Assembly (NCBI GenBank): GCA_037903475.1
Contig: JBAJFG010000188.1
Coordinates: forward strand, 930,001-994,000
Source: Ancylostoma caninum
Taxonomy: Eukaryota; Nematoda; Chromadorea; Rhabditida; Ancylostomatidae
Length of the DNA stretch: 64,000 bases
Direction: 5' to 3'
Positions 14,701-26,216 of the stretch are shown here, piece after piece. Position numbers and translations under genes: made by a program. The stretch's first letter is position 1, and each line of letters opens with the position of its first letter. The notes below the pieces were generated by a model, which was not told where the DNA came from, did no database searches, and saw only the letters and a list, made by a program, of their open reading frames with translations.

Positions 14701-16547
14701 TCGACGTACTGCACATGGTTAACGGTTCGCTTGTGTGCAGCAATTTTCGATTATCCAAGCTACGTAGAAAGCAAAAAGTGAAAAATAAAGGTGATAGGTC
14801 CCTATGATCAGTACATAGGAGTATCCCGATTACTTGAGATCCTCCTCCTTATTTTGAAAAATTTAATGGTTGCTTGTATTTCGCATTCATCTCTAGCTGA
14901 ACGAGTCAAAGTTGGCTGGCTTACAGTAATATATCAATAACTTTAATATCCATTCACCTAATCCTATATGTCTTTTAAATGAACTGAGCCTAACGTCTCT
15001 GCCTCCGATGCTATCAATCAAAAATAGTTTCTGAATAGTTTCTGACCACGTTTTTAATAGCTGAGAGAGGCAGCGAATGCGCGCGTGCTAGGGGTGGTCC
15101 AATAACCGGCGTTCAGAACTCCACTCAGTCCAAGACCTTCGTGGAACAGGTGACTTGGCTGGAAAATGCGATCAAGATGAGATTGAGATTGCGATTTCTT
15201 GAAAATATAGACATGTCTTAGTAGACAAGTGACTTTTGCGCATAAAAATGGCAAAATGAATCTCTGAGAGAGTTCTGAAAATACGGAAGTATAACGCTTC
15301 TGGACTTCCAATATACTTGGACTCAAATGCCAGATTGTTGATAATGCACGCTGCTCTACGGCTAACGTGTTCCAACCGTGTTGTTTTGTCAGGAAAGCCA
15401 GGAAATACAACCGATAATTGAGGTTTTGGTAATGAACAAAGGACTCCATGCTCCAACACAAATATATGCTGTCAAGAGGGGAGCAAAACATCCACGGAGC
15501 GCTGAATCACGGAGCATTTTCAGTGTGGGCAGAGTTTACCACACGTTAGGTAGGCTATACCCACCTCTTCACCCATCCGCTCGTGGGTAAGCACTTTGAT
15601 GAGTCGCAGGTTACGGCTGAAATTGGGGGCGTTGGGTACCATACCCATGGGTAGTTTCAGTGATGCATGCCGGCCCTGAATGGTTCTATTGTCGCGAACA
15701 CGGGGGATTGCCCATAGCGCTTCCAAAATCATAGCTATGCATTTCAACAATGGATCTGGGACCATATGCAAGTGTGGAGGCGTTACAATTCCATATCAAA
15801 ATCAGGTGGAAAACGTTGGATTTATTGTGGACAATGTGCTCACTTCCGCTCGTCATGTGAAATCCACGGCAAAAAGGGCGCAAGCATCTCAGCACGCGAT
15901 CATGAGCAATACTAACTATAACGATCCCCACCTTCTAGCCTTTACAAAACCTATGTTCTTCCTTATTCAGTGTATGCATCACCTGGCCTCTTTCTTCTTA
16001 ATCAGCAATATCTCAACATCAAATTCACACGCGAGCGACCCATGGAAAATTGGCCGGCCTTCCTCAACGTTCAAGTGTGTTCGTGGATGCGAGAGACTCT
16101 TGGACTGTGGTTTAGTCCGTACAATGAACAAATAAGCAGGTGCTTCAGTAGTATGTTTATCTGGCGAGAATATGAGCAAGCGGAGCGTCTGCCGTCCGTC
16201 GAGTGGCTATGTCCAGAAACTGGGGGTGAAGCGAAAGATACGGGAACCACGCCCCTTCTTGATTGACATAATGGGTCGCGGGTCATCGGTACGATGACAA
16301 GGTGTGCCCACGGTTAAGCACATGTAAGATTTCTCACGTATTTCTGAAAGCGTGAGTTCGGATTCACTCGAGCGATTTGCTTTGAATTTGTCATGAAGAA
16401 TATACATATACAGAACATAAGATGATATACATCATCTAAATAGTCAAGGGTTCGATCCCCTCCGAGGCTAAAATTTTTGCACGACTTCAAATAGCGTGCG
16501 CTTTTAGTGGGCTCGAGGTAGTCGAAAGTAGTGGACGAAAGACACTT
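5703..16547. other. gene-poor stretch, no supported gene
   Basis: Almost 11 kb upstream of the acyltransferase gene in which I cannot build any gene with consistent splice phase. Minus-strand open frames at 6001-6432 and 7167-8399 have plausible acceptors (for example TTTATTTTCTTAG near 7520), but no recognisable protein family and no consistent chain of exons. The remainder is AT-rich, with short homopolymer runs and decayed repeats. The 12.7-13.4 kb segment resembles repetitive hookworm DNA in texture, but I could not pair it with another copy in this window. Confidence 0.5.
9990..10200. other. GC-rich island open on both strands, unidentified
   Basis: A sharply GC-richer patch inside AT-rich DNA. 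Reading frames of 116-138 codons overlap it on both strands (9822-10229 plus, 9843-10259 minus). A short stem (CCTCCTC pairing with GAGGAGG) lies near 10083-10105. No conserved domain is visible in any frame, and the overlapping openness looks like a composition effect. It could be a decayed repeat or a GC-rich exon of an unknown gene. Confidence 0.25.
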
Positions 16548-17230
16548 TATCGAGCTGCAGGACTGAACAGGGCGAACAGTACGAACGTGCAAAAACGTCC
16601 ACCTAAAATTTTGGCTCACTTAGAGGTATGACTGTAGATGGACCTGAATAGCAGGAGATCTAGCCCGTTGAGGTGTCAATCTTTTTTCAGTTCTAAACAG
16701 TACGTTTGCACTTTCAGGTTGCGCAGTTCCTTTTTCCCCATTTGCCTCCGTCGCGATTCAACTCCTTCGATAAAAACATGTAAAAAAGGTTATTTTTATC
16801 AACAAAACCTCATCTCCGTAACTCCCGTGCTGAATCTTTCCTCTTGGACATGGAGATCTGAAACTCGGCGGTGGGTGGGCTCCACAAAACGACTTTTTGT
16901 CGGTTCAGAGAGCTGTATAGGACTGACAGTACGAGAGTGCATAAATTTTTACCTAAAACTTTGCCTCGCGAGGAGGCATGGTTATAGTCGGACACCCATT
17001 ACTGAAGATCTAGCCCGCTGAGGTACCGATTTTTTCAAGTTTCAAATTGATGAAGGTTTGCGCTTTTAGGGTACACAGATCGTTTTCCTGCAGCTGACTC
17101 CACCGCGATTCAACTCCGTCGATAAAACATGTAAAAAAAAGGCCATTTTTATCGACGAAACCTCATCTCCGTGATTCCCGTGCTGAAACTTTTCTATTGA
17201 TGCTGGAGAGCTGAAACTTGGAGGCACAGT
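16548..17230. repeat. about 360-bp tandem duplication, two diverged copies
   Basis: Copy 1 runs from about 16548 and copy 2 from about 16908. Matching blocks in the same order include GATCTAGCCCG, GCGATTCAACTCC, AACATGTAAAAAA and CCTCATCTCCGT. The copies differ by many substitutions and small gaps, so the duplication is old. A third partial start (GGAGAGCTGAAACTT) follows near 17204. No coding capacity is supported. Confidence 0.75.
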
Positions 17231-17375
17231 ACAGTTAAGTAGTCTTCATAGTGTGACTTTTTTTCGCCTTCCAGAGGTGAGCAACATTGGCGGTACGTAT
17301 GAACATGACCTTCCGATATTCAGTCTCGCTCGGTAGTTTAGCAGCAGAACTACTAAAAATAGTACCCGAATCCTC

Positions 17376-17430
17376 TACCACAACCACGATCCCTCCCCCC
17401 TACGACCCCCCACCCCCCTTTATCCGCCCA
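17376..17430. other. clustered C-runs (possible G-quadruplex on minus strand)
   Basis: Four or more runs of 3-6 C lie within about 45 bp around 17390-17420 (CCCTCCCCCC, then GACCCCCCACCCCCC). The minus strand therefore carries closely spaced G-runs of the type that form quadruplexes. No gene is attached to it. Confidence 0.5.
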
Positions 17431-17916
17431 GCATACGACCCCTCGTTGATAATTTATTAACACACGCTTGACCCTGTTCATGGATACGTCAAACATATAT
17501 GTGGGAATCACACTGCGCGTGAATATCGACTTACTGTTTTCTTCTCGCTTTTGGAAAGGATTGGGAGGGCATGCTTGCTGGGATTCCCGACTTCGCTGAA
17601 CACAAGTGTGACAATCCCTTTTCATGAAGTTATTATCCAAATGACTTTATTAACTTTTCTCTAAGGGTACGGTGAAATAGGTTGTTGCTTAGGTTTGTTA
17701 AGAAAGCGCTCAAAATTATCTTCCTCGTCGCTGTGAAATAGCCGGGGGTAGTAAAACACCCGAGCAAAGCCGGGCATGCCATCTAGTTACGTATACGTAT
17801 ACTAAGTCTGTTATTTCCCGGCGATGCACGCAACAAATCTTTAGGGGACAGGGTTTGCTGCCACCTTGTAAATAGGCAATAGAGTGCAACCTAGAATGGG
17901 GTGAACTCAAAATATC

Positions 17917-18052
17917 ACTTGCACCCACACTTTCGGAACAAGTTTAGTATATCAGGAGTCGATCTATGCGCAGTGCGTGATTCAACTTGCACCCACACTT
18001 TCGGAACAAGTTTAGTATATCAGGAGTCGATCTATGCGCAGTGCGTGGTTCA
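17917..18052. repeat. 68-bp perfect-looking tandem duplication
   Basis: The segment beginning ACTTGCACCCACACTTTCGG at 17917 repeats at 17985 with a period of 68. The copies appear identical except at the junction (GTGATTCA versus GTGGTTCA), implying a recent event. It is non-coding as far as can be seen. Confidence 0.85.
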
Positions 18053-18552
18053 AAGTCATTATATGCAGTAGGGTGCAATGCTAGGTCTGACTTCGTTTGT
18101 ACAACTCAGACAAACTCGGAGCTCTACCTTCGGTAGGCGAGGCCTGCTCCGCCCCTGCCCAGCCTCCAGCAGCACAAGTGGAACAGTGCTGCGGCGTGCA
18201 GCACAAAATGAAACTAGATAGACGGCCCTTTTCAGTGAGGGGTCTCGTATCGGTTTAATCCCTTAGAGTTCAAAGTGCACTCGACGCGTGATTGGCTGGG
18301 CAGCGTGGCTGCTCGAGAGGATTTTCGAAATTGCATCACGCCTGCAACAGATGAATAGTATTATTGGAGCGCTCATCTACGTAGGGGAAATATCCTTTAT
18401 AACCGAGCGGTGTTAGTTTGGAATATCTTCTAATGTTACGAGTAAAGTTTCTTACCAATTATTGAACAAATCTGCATCTATCTCCAGTATTCGGAAATTT
18501 CTATACTGAAAGTCCTCGTAGATGTCTGCCAACATTGGCGGGGATTCCACAC

Positions 18553-18795
18553 TCAGACCACTGAATAGTGTTTTATTGCTACTTTCCCCAGTATTATGTT
18601 CCAAATTCCGCTATTTCCTTCCAACCTATTTCCGCGTAAGTTCGGGTGCACAACGTTGGGAAATTTAGTGGCCAGGAATATCCATGGGTGGACGAGGTGA
18701 TTCCCACGCAAGTTGAGGAACAGCACTGATTCCGCCACGAAATCAACATTCATTAAGTCCCCGTCGGTCAAGTGGCACCGCTCAATTTCAACAGT
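18553..18795 (-). CDS. leucine-rich-repeat-like exon fragment
   Basis: After an acceptor TTTGCAG the minus strand reads about 80 codons with two leucine-rich-repeat-like units. The cores are LFLNLRGNHL and HPNLRGNRLEG, each followed by a variable stretch. A further LRR-like piece (FRILEIDADLFNNW) lies downstream at about 18460-18545 in a different frame and ends at a GTAAGA donor, so either a short intron is missed or the frame is broken. No start codon, signal peptide or partner exon could be assigned. It may be an exon of an LRR protein, or a pseudogene. Confidence 0.35.
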   Translation of the reverse strand, partial: TVEIERCHLTDGDLMNVDFVAESVLFLNLRGNHLVHPWIFLATKFPNVVHPNLRGNRLEGNSGIWNIILGKVAIKHYSVV

Positions 18796-18972
18796 CTGCA
18801 AATGAAACGAAAAGACCATTCCAGACTTTATGCTGGAAGCAATGAGGCTTGGGCAGCCAGAGTTGGACTGCACATCCGACGAGTTGAAGGAAAGGCCCAC
18901 GGAGTAAATGAAATAAGTCAATCCAAATTGAAGGTGTTTTCGAAATAACTATTTATTACAATGAAAAATAAC

Positions 18973-19398
18973 TTAGCTTCTGGCGCGGCTTGGCACGTAG
19001 GGACAGGGAGTGGGCGGCAGCGCTGAACTATCGGCAGAGTTGCCGACAGGACTGTAGGCCAAGCTGTAGGGTGTCAATATTGAAAGCACTGTAAGTGTTT
19101 CCCTATTAGTATTCTAAATGAACTTTGCGGTCACTAATAAAGTAACTTATTTTCAGTGCCAGTGTACGGCAATATGTACTAGTCCAGTCGTCCCGGCTCC
19201 AGCCAAAACCGGTGAGTGCACTTTCTTTTAACAAGAACGTTTATTGAGCTCTTCCCGTTACAGAGACGAAGGAAGATCACACAGCCGCCGCCAGAAGAAG
19301 AAGAGGACACGGAGTACTCATCCGATGATCTGAACCTCGAACCCGCACCCAGGCCGTCACAACTCACACAGCCTTCCGCAAGCACTTCCAAGGAATAG
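18973..19398 (+). CDS. C-terminal exons of an unidentified plus-strand gene
   Basis: Three segments keep phase: about 18973-19090 (donor GTAAGT), 19157-19211 (acceptor TATTTTCAG, donor GTGAGT) and 19264-19398 (acceptor CGTTACAG, stop TAG). The last exon encodes a basic start (RRRKITQ), then an acidic proline- and serine-rich tail (PPPEEEEDTEYSSDDLNLE), typical of a disordered C-terminus. No family is recognised and no start codon is found. The splice sites and codon composition make a real exon set plausible. It lies head-on to the LRR-like fragment at 18553-18795. Confidence 0.35.
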
Positions 19399-20880
19399 GA
19401 GCGATGTTATTTTGGAATATCCTCTAATGTTGTGTTTTTTAGTTCCGATTTCGCTCTGATTCTTTCTCTTTCCACATGTGTTCGGCTTTTGACTTTTGCT
19501 GGCTTTTTGCGAAGAAACATAGGCGGCTTGAGAGATACTTTTTTATTCATGCGTGAAACACTGCGAAAACCCGCTATCCTCACAGTTGTTATTTCTTTCT
19601 TGCGAGAAATTTTTTGGACTCAATTTTTATGCAAAATGAAACCCACACCAACCATGACATGATCTATTGCTTAATCAATCGAACCAGGTGCAAGCCGAAT
19701 ACACGTGTTCTGCCGTCTTACAGTGCTTTAGATATCGACACCTCTTTCCCTCACTCACTTCATTGTTCATTCATTGTCATCTCATTGTTTTCCTTTTTTT
19801 TGGGAAGTTTCCCTAATGCAATTGATTTTTGAACTACCTCAACAACGAACCTATTATTTTCCTGATCCTCCTAACGTCCTCTCAGCCGGTTTCTCACGCC
19901 GTCGCTTTTTAGGAAATCGAGTTTTTTCGTTCCTGGGCAAGTTTTTTTTTGCTAAACCAACGGCTAGATTTTTTGTTCATAATCAATCAATCGGGTGAGG
20001 CGTTGTCATTTTCTGGTAATCGAATAGGTCTGAGTTTTTTCTTTTCCTAGCGTCTTCTTTGCTAGGGGCGGGTTTTTCATTAGACTTTTTTGTGTATATT
20101 AGCACCTAAATTTTAGCAGATAGCTGTAGCTGTTTTTTGAACGGTTCACTTAAAATTCCTCTGCTAATACGTTTTCGGGTCTCCCTACACTAATTTTGAA
20201 GCCGGTGGATTTTGAAGCCTATCTGATGGGTCATCAATTCTATTTTTGCATCTTCCTCAATTCTAAGTAGAAGAAATTTAGTATTTTTGCCTCATTTTCT
20301 TTTTTTTTGCACTTTCTCACGTCTCACAGAAGAAGTTTTGTATTTTTTCTTTGCATCATTCTCACTTTTTTGCACTTCCTCTCTACTCACCTTAAGAAGG
20401 AGTTTTGTATTTTCTTTTTTTTGCTTCTAACCACACCTAATTAGAAGAACAAGTTTTTTTAATAGTTTTTTTTCGGCATGTAGACCTTTTAAATTGTCCA
20501 TCTCCTTATAAACATTCACGATCACAGTAAATTGTGTGATAAAATTGACTCTCTCCAACTTTTCCGGAGCTATCTGAAGAAACTCTACTTACTCTTTTTG
20601 ATAACTTAGATTTTTCGCGTCTTTTTGATACGGGCATTTAGAGATTCACATTCGCGATAGCGCGTTGAGGTGAGAAGTTTTTTTTACTGTGATCGTGAAT
20701 GTTTCTTTTTTCATTACATTATATTTGCCACCGCTTTTTGTGTACATATTGTATATTTCGTTGATTTTGTTTTATATTTTACATCACCAATACTTACATT
20801 TCACCTCTACCATCACTGGTACTTGAAGTCGTAGTTTTGTAACTTTTTATTACCATAATAAACTATTTTACTACATACCG
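19399..20880. other. T-rich non-coding stretch
   Basis: Downstream of the unidentified plus-strand exons the DNA is strongly T-rich on the plus strand, with recurring GTTTTGTATTTTT and TTGCACTT motifs around 20280-20460. It probably includes a 3' untranslated region and decayed repeat. Open frames here are composition artefacts. Confidence 0.5.
20511..20703. mobile_element. fold-back element with perfect 21-bp inverted ends
   Basis: AACATTCACGATCACAG-TAAA at 20511-20531 is the exact reverse complement of 20683-20703. The 151-bp interior is AT-rich and has no ORF. Size and symmetry fit a miniature inverted-repeat element; clear target duplications were not identified. Confidence 0.6.
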
Positions 20881-21479
20881 TGTGTTTTCATGCTAGACCG
20901 GGCTGTCCACGGCCGGCTGGCCGGCAGCGGCAGCCCCTGCAGCGAGCCTGGCCCGCGGCCCCCACTGACCCGCGGGCGCGATTTTTCCCCCACGCTTTTT
21001 TACAGGACATTCCCCCTATAGTTCAGCAGTATTATCCCCCTCGTCGTAGGGGGGATCGTTCCCCCATATTTCCCTTCGCTAAAATTCCATATATCGTAAA
21101 ATCAGTTTTCTGTCAATTGTCGATCGAGGAGAGCCGATATCGGTGGAGGGAAGAGCTTATCATTTGTCTGAGAATGTTTCGGAACATGCAAGAGGAATTC
21201 CATTGCTGCTCGATGCTCTTTTCCATTTCTTTATGTTGTTGAAAATTGAGCAACTCTTGTATCAGTAGAGGCACTATAGATCGCTTTTTGAAACAATTGT
21301 ACCCACAAGACAGAAACTTCAACACAGTTGCAAAGTATGAAAGCGAAGGCAATAGTCGTTCATAATTCCTCAACCAAGCAAGAATTGAACTAAATGATAT
21401 GAATACAAGTCTCAGTTAAGTCTCAGTTGTGTTCTATAGGTATGTCGGAACAGTAGAGAACTTTTATTCTTGTCCAAGC

Positions 21480-21713
21480 AGACTTGCTGTAGGACCGTCG
21501 AACGTAATTGATGCACAAGGACCACAGCGAAGAGTAAACAGATCACCTCAACCGGGAATTTCCTGCTGCAAGTCTTTCGATTCAGTCGAACATGACCATA
21601 CCTTTGGAAGGTTGCGTGAATGGATCCCTGTGATCAAATTTACATACTTCATCGATGCATCCATCACGTGCTTGAATGATGAAGCGAACCCTGCAGAAAA
21701 AATGTATGATTAG
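21480..21713 (+). pseudogene. possible short reverse-transcriptase fossil
   Basis: A frame containing FDSVEHDHTFGRLREW resembles the reverse-transcriptase segment of nematode RTE-type retrotransposons (usually AFDSVEH followed by a small alternating domain). The match covers only a few dozen residues, and the flanks do not extend it. It is weak but suggestive. Confidence 0.35.
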
Positions 21714-22010
21714 TTAGTCCAAAAATTATGTAAGCTAGAAAATTGTATGCTCGTTAAGTGGTAGGTCGCCCGGGAAGAACTTGAGGAAGACCTGACGACT
21801 TCTTCGCATCTATTCTTTGCGCCTTACATCGTCTGGCAATACTGAGCATACAGCTGTAGTGCCCTCTTAGATCTCCCCAAGCTCCAATTTTCAAGACTAG
21901 TCTTAAAGTCTGGAGTTGGCAGCAGTTCCTTGCAATTTCCCGAAAAAGCGTTTTTCGTGTATATCTTTGGTGCGTTACACAAATTTTGGCCGTCCGTTCG
22001 AACACTTATA

Positions 22011-23268
22011 TCAGGTCGGCGCAAAATTAATTGCCGAAACTAACACTTCAGTTCAAAGTGATGTAACTTGACTAAAACACAATATTCTTTATCAGTTTAA
22101 TGCCCATTTAATTCGCTGGATCTTCCCTAACATTATATTGAAAAAGCTGTGCCTCTACATTGAAAACTAAGATCGCAGAAATCCAAAAACTTTTGGAAGC
22201 CGATTTCGGTATGCTCTAGATCAGCAGTCGGTTGCTGTCGCAGATTTGGACTCGGGAAAAGTGATATCCGGTAAGGGAAATGTCTGAGGAGAGAGAAGGA
22301 TGAGTGAGCACCTCAATGCCTTACTAAGCCAGTTTTTGCCGGGTGAGTTTTCAAGTGAGAGGCATAGTGCTACCCTAGTGCAGGAGAAAACCTGGTTCTT
22401 CTCACCACTGCCAACCACATCTACCGCAAATTTTCGGACATCAGCTCGAAATTACAATATTTGGACTCTGCTGTCAACGGTTGACTAGGATGGAGAAGGT
22501 TGCAGCGGATCACACCCTTACAGCACCACCAAACTTCTAACACAACTCCCTAGAGAGAAGATCTGGTTCAGGAAAACTTAGAAGTGGGTGATCGTCTCTG
22601 CCCATATTCATTTGCATTTCTTGTTATTGTACAGACACTGTGCTTCGTTCACAGTAACTACTTGGTCTAGGAGTGAGTATTTTTGGGAAGAAAAATTAAG
22701 TTTGAAAATGTGTCACAGCTTGTGAGACATTGGTCACCTGTCAGATCGTCTGGTGTTCATATCCGCACCTTGCTTACCCTGTTGATTGAAGTCATATGTA
22801 GTATAGTGAGTGATCATCCCTGCTCTCATCGTCCAGATGATAAGATCTGGTTAAGGTTCCACGGCTGCTCTCAACGCCCGATCGTCTTGCGACATCGCGC
22901 GACTACGACCATGGTTGTGTTTGAGTTTAAAATCGTAGGAAGGAAACTTCGCGAACCCCTATCTCACTGCCCATTGGGAAGTTGATTTTAAGATAAAATA
23001 AATGCAAGATTACCGGACGTCTCCGAAGTGATCAAGTTTGAAGTAATTAACCATGATCGCCATAAAATCACCTCGACTCATCATTTGTTAGTGACTCTAT
23101 GAAGAACCGCAGGAAAGAGCTGGCCAGAATATTCAAGAAGCCTTTAAAAGAGGAGGAAAAATCCTTTCAGGAGCTCATACAAGTTGCTTAAAATTTTTCA
23201 AATTCCACGGAATAGAACAGTTCATTTGTGCATACCCCAAAACGACAATTAATTTCGTACCAACCTGA
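22011..23268. mobile_element. mariner-type DNA transposon, decayed
   Basis: Length is 1258 bp, typical for mariner. The left end TCAGGTCGGCGCAAAATTAA and the right end, read inward as TCAGGTTGGTACGAAATTAA, are imperfect inverted repeats of about 28 bp, like the mariner ends I remember (AGGTTGGTGCAAAAGTAATT). TA dinucleotides flank both ends (22009-22010 and 23269-23270). No intact transposase frame is present and I could not place the catalytic aspartates. It is a dead autonomous copy or an internally rearranged one. Confidence 0.75.
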
Positions 23269-23533
23269 TAGTACTCCCGTTGTTCTTATGTAATGAAGAT
23301 ATCAAGTCATTTGGGTGCGTTTAGACTGCACAGGAATCTCTAGAATCTTACAGTGTCTGTAGAATATGTGCTCCAACCAGAATACTTAGACCGGACAGTA
23401 GCCTGGCCGCCCAAAGCACGAGCAGCCTCCTTGCAAGCCGTTTTTCGACCTCATTCGCACCTATTACCCCGCTCAAAGCAAGAGCAGCCTGCCTCTGCGC
23501 ACTCAATAAATCAGTCACTTAACCCGCAGGGCG

Positions 23534-23756
23534 CCCCCCCCCCTCCCGAGAATGGGTCGCCAAATTTTCGAAATTACTTTACAATACAAATGAAAATCTT
23601 GTACTAGTTTATTTTTAATTGTTTGTTTTTATTATTATTTTTACTATAATTTTTATTTATTATTTATTGTTATAATCAATACTTTTTTAAATTTTATTTT
23701 CCATTGGGTCCCCAAAGCGGCTGAGACTCCACTTTTTTTCCCACCCCCCCCCCCCC
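23534..23756. repeat. AT-rich dispersed repeat bounded by C-runs
   Basis: Runs of 10 C (23534-23543) and 13 C (23744-23756) flank a very AT-rich core rich in TTTATT and TTATTATT. The right part (GGGTCCCCAAAGCGGCTGAG) resembles, in inverted orientation, the segment at about 38937-38985 inside the potassium channel gene, so this is probably a dispersed family with two copies here. Confidence 0.5.
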
Positions 23757-23759
23757 TCC

Positions 23760-25777
23760 CGTCCACTTTCTGCGTCCGCCATAACTTATTCAATACCCTA
23801 TCTCGCCTGATGGACGTGATGCCTTCCTTATAAGTATTAAAACCACAATTTTTTGGGGTCCTTCCCGGACCTCGGCACGAGATCAACAACCAGTTTTCTT
23901 TGACGTTCAATGAGATCCGTCTGTTTAACCTAAAATGGTGGGAAACGTGAAGCCTTCTCAGTGTAGGAAAGCAACATCACTGTATAGCTCTGAGTGAATT
24001 GTTGAAAATGCGGCTTTATGCCTGGTCCTGATTGCTATTTGACCAGCTAATAGGGTTGGTCACAAGTGATCTATGATCTACGCTTGCTGATCGGTCGTCA
24101 ATCGACCACCGCCTAAAAGAGAATCGCCGCTGTAGATTCATTTTTTTTTCGACTTCTTGGTTTTCAACACTGTTTTGGCTGTTTTTTTTCATTGTTTGCC
24201 AGTAAATTTACTTGCATTGCTTCGAGTTAATAGTGGGCAGTTAAGTGTTGAGTGGGAATAACGAGTTTCAGTGGAGTACTGCGCTAAAAGAACACAGATA
24301 CGGCAGGAGTTCCTTCTTTTACAACTTTCGCACTCACGAAACGTGTAACGTCCATCTTTTCTAATTAATTCTCTCGTCAGTCATAGTCCTAAATTACAAT
24401 ACTCACGTAATGAACGCTTTTAAGCTACAAATTACGCTAGAAACCTGTACCCTGTAGATATTCCCCAAGGAGAAATCGACCATTTTTCTGGGAATTAAAT
24501 GCCCATTTCCCCATAATAATTCCCAACTATTCCCCTATTTTAGGCCAAACCATCACATTCGGTAACTTCTTAACTTGGTCTCACAAACACTCATGTCACA
24601 ATATTTTGAACATTTTCGCCAGATTCTTCGCCGGATACATATCATCCCCAGGAAAAAAGTATCCAAACTTGGGAACCGGTTTAATGTCGGCTTCCGTAGC
24701 GCATGACTTATTGTTTTTGAGGCCAAACCCAAACGTCTCTTAAGGAAGACTGAAGATGTGAATTGGTTCAGTTTTATTTGTAACTACTAACAATGAAAAA
24801 CGTACCTATGGGTATTCTTCAAGTTTAGCTTGATGCAAAAACCATGCACATTGGTTCGAATTCTGCTTCATTTACGCAGCCAATTCCCAGTGAATTTGGC
24901 CTCTATATATTTTTTGAGTAATGTGCACCATTTGAAGGCTCGTTCCTGCCATTTTTCATAAAATATTTGTTTTTTTAAATATATTCCATATCCCTCCTCC
25001 TTTCCAGGAATTAGAGCTTACAAGTATTGCAACAAATACTATTTGTCTATCATATATCTCGTGATGACTGTCATTCTGACTAGAAGATGTTGACCAATTT
25101 CCAGCAGAATGGTCTAGTTCAACGCTTTCTGCTTTAGATCTCATATTCGGTTCACATGAGTGCAAATAGCACTATGGCTACTATCTATAGGACGGTCCTT
25201 GCACTAACATTTATTTTTCCATCCAGATTAAATTGAAAAATTTGAACTGAAATCCCTCAGCAATACATGGTGGTAGATTGTTCTACTACGTACTTGAGAC
25301 CAGGTTCAATCCATGAACATTGAAGTTATAATCGAAAAAAAGCAAAAAATAGTGCAAGACTTCTGGACCAACCTATAGCACCTAATAACATTACATATAG
25401 ATTGGTAGGCCATGAAAATCCCATATAAATCTTCATCAGGGCTGACCTGAAGGCTTGATCTGCTGATACGTTTGAACATCATCAACACTATGTAGATACA
25501 GAAAGTAGATAATATCTGATAGCAGTTCTGTTTTCTTTTGCAGGAGATACGATCATTTTTTCCTCGTTTTTATCGTTTGGAAACCGTTTTCTATCCGATT
25601 TTCATCATGCCCTACGAAATCAAGCAATTTCTCAGCGAAATTCAGAGAATCCCTTGCAATAAAAACATCGTCGTTGTTCTGACGTTAGAGCGCTGTGTCA
25701 CTATTGTGTCATTACTGCATTATCACTGTATATATGTATACAGTGAGCGTTAATGGCGGAGCGTTGTTCGCGGTCTC
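23760..25777. other. intergenic, nothing recognised
   Basis: About 2 kb of AT-rich DNA without a gene, RNA gene or repeat pair that I can support. Short open frames on both strands show no family signature. Confidence 0.5.
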
Positions 25778-25977
25778 GAAAAGCACGCAGCGCGACCGCG
25801 CCGCTGCCGCTGGAACCCTCCTCGGGACAACCAGCTATAGAATCCTCTTGATAGTCAGTCAGTTGGTTTTCTTGATAGGTGAAACACATACGATGAACAC
25901 CTATCAGGAAAACCCTGATTTCTCACTGTGGCGACGATTCCTTTGAAAAAGCGGCGCGGTCGCGCTGCGTGCTTTTC
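25778..25977. mobile_element. fold-back element with perfect 28-bp GC-rich inverted ends and nested hairpin
   Basis: 25778-25805 (GAAAAGCACGCAGCGCGACC...) is the exact reverse complement of 25950-25977. Inside, GGTTTTCTTGATAGGTG at 25864-25880 pairs with 25900-25916 with one mismatch. The 200-bp unit is therefore a double hairpin. The GC-rich arms stand out from the AT-rich surroundings. It is likely a miniature fold-back transposon; no target duplication is clear. Confidence 0.7.
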
Positions 25978-26216
25978 CAGGCCACGAAAAACGCAACACC
26001 TATTGATGTGCTGTAAAAGTCTCTTTGTTGAGGACCTGATGTGTTGCTTGACATGTTTCTACGTTCTAAACAAGTTCTTTCTCTAACGATATCACTGAAC
26101 TTTGGCCAACCCTGTGCTTCTAATTCCCCTATTTTTAATTCGATTGTTTTGATTTTCTTTAAACGCTTCGTCCCATGTCAAAATCGTTTTCGAGATTTCT
26201 ACATGAAAAGAATCTC

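Noticed and set aside
16441..16475. tRNA-like T-arm (GGGTTCGATCCCC)
   Set aside because: Only the T-arm and part of a 3' acceptor strand fit. No matching 5' acceptor strand, D-arm or anticodon arm is found 70-80 bases upstream.
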